NCBI RefSeq assembly: GCF_027579695.1
Contig: NC_083587.1
Coordinates: 38,063,732 to 38,127,731 of the forward strand
DNA from: Neoarius graeffei
Taxonomy: Eukaryota > Chordata > Actinopteri > Siluriformes > Ariidae
Reading direction: 5' to 3'
DNA: 64,000 nucleotides
This document shows positions 52,012 through 57,775 of the stretch, piece after piece. Made by a program: the position numbers and the translations under genes. The notes under the pieces were generated by a model. That model ran no database searches and was not told the origin of the DNA. It worked only from the letters and a program-made list of their open reading frames with translations. The first letter of the stretch is position 1; every line of letters starts with the position of its first letter.

Positions 52012-52939
52012 AAACTCTCTGCTGCACTTTCCTTGTTGATTGAATCCAGGCTTTAAAAAAAGTAAAATAAAATACAATTAAAAAAGGCACCGTGGTGATT
52101 GTGAAGTTCATATTTGGGTTGGGTTCATATTTAGTCGTGAAGATTCAAAAACACCTATAGGGCTACAGAGAGCTGCGTGACTTACTGTACACCAACGCTA
52201 TCCAAGAAAAGAATAAGAAAAGCCCTGTGCTTTTTGTTCCATTATAATGCACAGATGTGGTTTCATCCTGCCAAGAGTCTGAAACATACTGTATTTCAGT
52301 TTTATAATGCTGAATGTCTTAATCAATTGAAAATAGAAATCTAAGGCATATATTCAGGCAATGCTTATTTTTGCTGTATTGAAAATGCACTGTACTGACA
52401 CACCACCATATAGTATCTTTGTATTCAGTGTATCAGTACACCCCGAGAATCTATCCATGTACCCACGTGACTGATGTTCCATAATGATGACAGGCTGAGT
52501 AAGAGTTTTTGACATTCTTGCTCAGATTAGATCAAAACAGCAGGTACAGTGTGTGATATCAGCTTCTCAGTACTGTTATCCTACATTCCTGGAAGACCAC
52601 AGCAATGAACAGTTGTGCACTTTCGCACTGTAACACAGCTGATGTACCTCATGGAGGATTTGTTAATTAGCTGAAGAATCAGAGTTGTGCACTAAACACT
52701 GCAGTGCTGCAACCCAGCAGGAAACACATGCGTTCTAATCAGACCTCCACAGATGAGCTTGTTCACATTTATGGGGCAGTAAAGCAAACTGTGGAATTTT
52801 AAACACTGGAAACTTCAAGCGCTCATCTAAGGAGCAATCACAACCACAACTTTGAACTTCAGTGGGCTTTAAATACAGAAACATTTTTTTTTTAGAACCT
52901 CAAGCCTTTCACTAAGCACATTTACGTAGTTGATGCTAA

Positions 52940-52996
<57 letters not shown>

Positions 52997-55900
52997 CATA
53001 CAGCAGTAAGCACCCAGCTGAGGGTCTGTGACATTCTATTCTTTAATTTAGGGGCGAATATAATACAACCCCGATTCCAAAAAAGTTGGGACAAAGTACA
53101 AATTGTAAATAAAAATGGAATGCAATGATGTGGAAGTTTAAAAATTCCATATTTTATTCAGAATAGAACATAGATGACATACCAAATGTTTAAACTGAGA
53201 AAATGTATCATTTAAAGAGAAAAATTAGGTGATTTTAAATTTCATGACAACAACACATCTCAAAAAAGTTGGGACAAGGCCATGTTTCCCACTGTGAGAC
53301 ATCCCCTTTTCTCTTTACAACAGTCTGTAAACGTCTGGGGACTGAGGAGACAAGTTGCTCAAGTTTAGGGATAGGAATGTTAACCCATTCTTGTCTAATG
53401 TAGGATTGTAGTTCCACAAGTGTCTTAGGTCTTTTTTGTCATATCTTCCGTTTGATGATGCGCCAAATGTTTTCTATGGGTGAAAGATCTGGACTGCAGG
53501 CTGGCCAGTTCAGTACCCGGACCCTTCTTCTACGCAGCCATGATGCTGTAATTGATGCAGTATGTAGTTTGGTGTTGTCATGTTGGAAAATGCAAGGTCT
53601 TCCCTGAAAGAGACGTCGTCTGGATGGGAGCATATGTTGCTCTAGAACCTGGATATACCTTTCAGCGTTGATGGTGTCTTTCCAGATGTGTAAGCTGCCC
53701 ATGCCACATGCACTAATGTAACCCCATACCATCAGAGATGCAGGCTTCTGAACTGAGCGCTGATAACAACTTGGGTTGTCCTTCTCCTCTTTAGTCCGAA
53801 TGACACGGCGTCTCTGATTTCCATAAAGAACTTCAAATTTTGATTCGTCTGACCACAGAACAGTTTTCCACTTTGCCACAGTCCATTTTAAATGAGCCTT
53901 GGCCCAGAGAAGACGTCTGCGCTTCTGGATCATGTTTAGATACGGCTTCTTCTTTGAACTATAGAGTTTTAGCTGGCAACGGCGGATGGCACGGTGAATT
54001 GTGTTCACAGATAATGTTCTCTGGAAATATTCCTGAGCCCATTTTGTGATTTCCAATACAGAAGCATGCCTGTATGTGATGCAGTGCCGTCTAAGGGCCC
54101 GAAGATCACGGGCACCCAGTATGGTTTTCCGGGCTTGACCCTTACGCACAGAGATTCTTCCAGATTCTCTGAATCTTTTGATGATATTATGCACTGTAGA
54201 TGATGATATGTTCAAACTCTTTGCAATTTTACATTGTCGAACTCCTTTCTGATATTGCTCCACTATTTGTCGGTGCAGAATTAGGGGGATTGGTGATCCT
54301 CTTCCCATCTTTACTTCTGAGAGCCACTGCCACTCCAAGATGCTCTTTTTATACCCAGTCATGTTAATGACCTATTGCCAATTGACCTAATGAGTTGCAA
54401 TTTGGTCCTCCAGCTGTTCCTTTTTTGTACCTTTAACTTTTCCAGCCTCTTATTGCCCCTGTCCCAACTTTTTTGAGATGTGTTGCTGTCATGAAATTTC
54501 AAATGAGCCAATATTTGGCATGAAATTTCAAAATGTCTCACTTTCGACATTTGATATGTTGTCTATGTTCTATTGTGAATACAATATCAGTTTTTGAGAT
54601 TTGTAAATTATTGCATTCCCTTTTTATTTACAATTTGTACTTTGTCCCAACTTTTTTGGAATCGGGGTTGTATTTGATTGTTGTTTATTTAAGGAATTGT
54701 TCGTGATTGCAGCTTATTCTGACTCCAGACATCATGCCATGGTGGAAGCAATGATTTGGAAAAGACACACAGTAGAAACTTGAGCTGGAGGCCATGAGGA
54801 AAACTTGTCTATTCATAGTTACATTACTTTTCTGTTAGTTTCTTACATTACATTTCGACATGATTGTTGCATTACATTTCTTTCTTTTAGTTTCTTAGGT
54901 ACGAGTTGAACGGTGGCATAGTATTTGGGTTTTATTACTGCTAATTATTATTATAATTTGAGTTATAGTATTATCGAGGAAAAAAGCTATAAAGCTGGAA
55001 ACTCGTTTCAAATGCAGGTATAAAAGGTAGTTGTTGGGGTTAGTCAATATGTGATACGAGTATTAAGCCTTGAATCTGTATAATAATGGCTGTCATGCCT
55101 TTTTCCAGAAGAAACAATTTACAGCTATGCATCATTATGTGGGTCTGATCACACATAAATAACTAAAAATAACTTTGGGTACTCCTGTTTTTGTAAAAAG
55201 GGACGTAAGGACAGCTTTGGTAAAACTTTCTCATGTCTGTCTTCTCCTCAGACATTGGTAGAGTGTAACGATGATCATTTGACATTTACAGTGGTGCTCA
55301 AAAGTTTGTGAACCCTTTAGAATTTTCTATATTTCTGCATAAATATGACCTAAAACAACATCACATTTTCACACAAGTCCTAAAAGTAGATAAAGAGAAC
55401 GCAGTTAAACAAATGAGACAAAAATATTATACTTGGTCATTTATTTATTGAGGAAAATGATCCAATATTACATATCTGTGAGTGGCAAAAGTATGTGAAC
55501 CTCTAGGATTGGCAGTTAAGGTGAAATTAGAGTCAGGTGTTTTCAATCAGTGGGATGACAATCAGGTGTGAGTGGGCACCCTGTTTTATTTAAAGAACAG
55601 GGATCTATCAAAGTCTGATCTTCACAACACGTTTGTGGAAGTGTATCATGGCACGAACAAAGGAGATTTTTGAGGACCTCAGAAAAAGTGTTGTTGATGC
55701 TCATCAGGTTGGAAAAGGTTACAAAACCATCTCTAAAGAGCTTGGACTCCACCAATCCACAGTCACACAGATTGTGTACAAATGGAGGAAATTCAAGACC
55801 ATTGTTACCCTCCCCAGAAGTGGTCAACCAACAAAGATCACTCCAAGAGCAAGGCATGTAATAGTCGGCAAGGTCACAAAGGACCCCAGGGTAACTTCTA

Positions 55901-57697
55901 AGCAACTGAAGGCCTCTCTCACATTGGCTAATGTTAATGTTCATGAGTCCACCATCAGGAGAACACTGAACAACAATGGTGTGCATGGCAGGGTTGCAAG
56001 GAGAAAGCCACTGCTCTCCAAAAAGAACATTGCTGCTTGTCTGCAGTTTGCTAAACATCACATGGACAAGCCAGAAGGCTACTGGAAAAATGTTTTGTGG
56101 ACGGATGAGACCAAAATAGAACTTTTTGGTTTAAATGAGAAGCGTTATGTCTGGAGAAAGAAAAACACTGCATTCCAGCATAAGAACCTTATCCCATCTG
56201 TGAAACATGGTGGTGGTAGTATCATGGTTTGGGCCTGTTTTGCTACATCTGGGCCAGGACGGCTTGCCATCATAGATGGAATAATGAATTCTGAATTATA
56301 CCAGCGAATTCTAAAGGAAAATGTCAGGACATCTGTCCATGAACTGAATCTCAAGAGAAGGTGGGTCATGCAGCAAGACAACAACCCTAAGCACACAAGT
56401 CGTTCTACCAAAGAATGGTTAAAGAAGAATAAAGTTCATGTTTTGGAATGGCCAAGTCAAAGCCCTGACCTTAATCCAATCAAAATGTTGTGGAAGGACC
56501 TGAAGCGAGCAGTTCATGTGAGGAAACCCACCAACATCCCAGAGTTGAAGCTGTTCTGTACGGAGGAATGGGCTAAAATTCCTCCAAGCCAGTGTGCAGG
56601 ACTGATCGACAGTTACCGGAAACGTTTAGTTGCAGTTATTGCTGCACAAGGGGGTCACGCCAGATACTGAAACAAAGGTTCACATAATTTTGCCACTCAC
56701 AGATATGGAATATTGGATCATTTTCCTCAATAAATAAATGACCAAGTATTATATTTTTGTCTCATTTGTTTAACTGGGTTCTCTTTATCTACTTTTAGGA
56801 CTTGTGTGAAAATCTGATGATGTTTTAGGTCATATTTATGCAGAAATATAGAAAATTCTCAAGGGTTCACAAACTTTCAAGCACCACTGTATATAATTAC
56901 ATAGTATTTGAAGGGTATTCGGAAATGACGAACGCCCAATAGCCCACCGTTCCATCAATATTTACATAGGGAAAGTTATACATATTCGGTGTCAGGTTAG
57001 GTGTGTCCATTTTCTGTCAAATGTAACACAATGTAAAATAAAAGCAAGAGATAAATTTTAAATGAAAATAAAAACACCATATGATGGTATATGAATAAAC
57101 AAAGTGGCAAATGCTGAAATAAAGATCTAATAGGATTCCAGCATATTTGCAAAATATTGCAACATGAATAGCCCTGGCTGTACAGTAAATATCACATTAA
57201 TCACTGCCAAATTTGGTTTGGCTGAACAACACAGCATTCATGTTCTTTTTTGGAATCTTATAAAACAGCACATCCTATTATGTTGCTATTTTTTTAATAT
57301 CATGTGCTGATGGTTATATGCACAACTTGATGTAGCCACAAGATACTCAATTACGATAATGGAATTGTAATGTGTGCATGGGCTGTAGGATGTTTTGTGA
57401 ACTCCACTCCATGTGTATAACTCATGGGTAACTTCTGAATGGTTTGAAGACTGACGTGGGCGATTTTGCTATTAAATACTCACTCATCAGGAGCAGTTCC
57501 TGCTTTAGGCAACTATGGCAGCGGGAGCGTGCTCGAGCATCAGCTGTGGGCGGTGAGGAGTCAGGTAGAACTGACAGGTAACACGTGATGAGATTCACCT
57601 GTGTTTGGTTAATGGCGTTTTACTTTTGTGTGTCTTGTGTGTTCTTTCAGGGAGAAGCCAGTAACTTGAGAGAGCAAGAGAGCTGAACTATCAGGTG

Positions 57698-57775
<78 letters not shown>

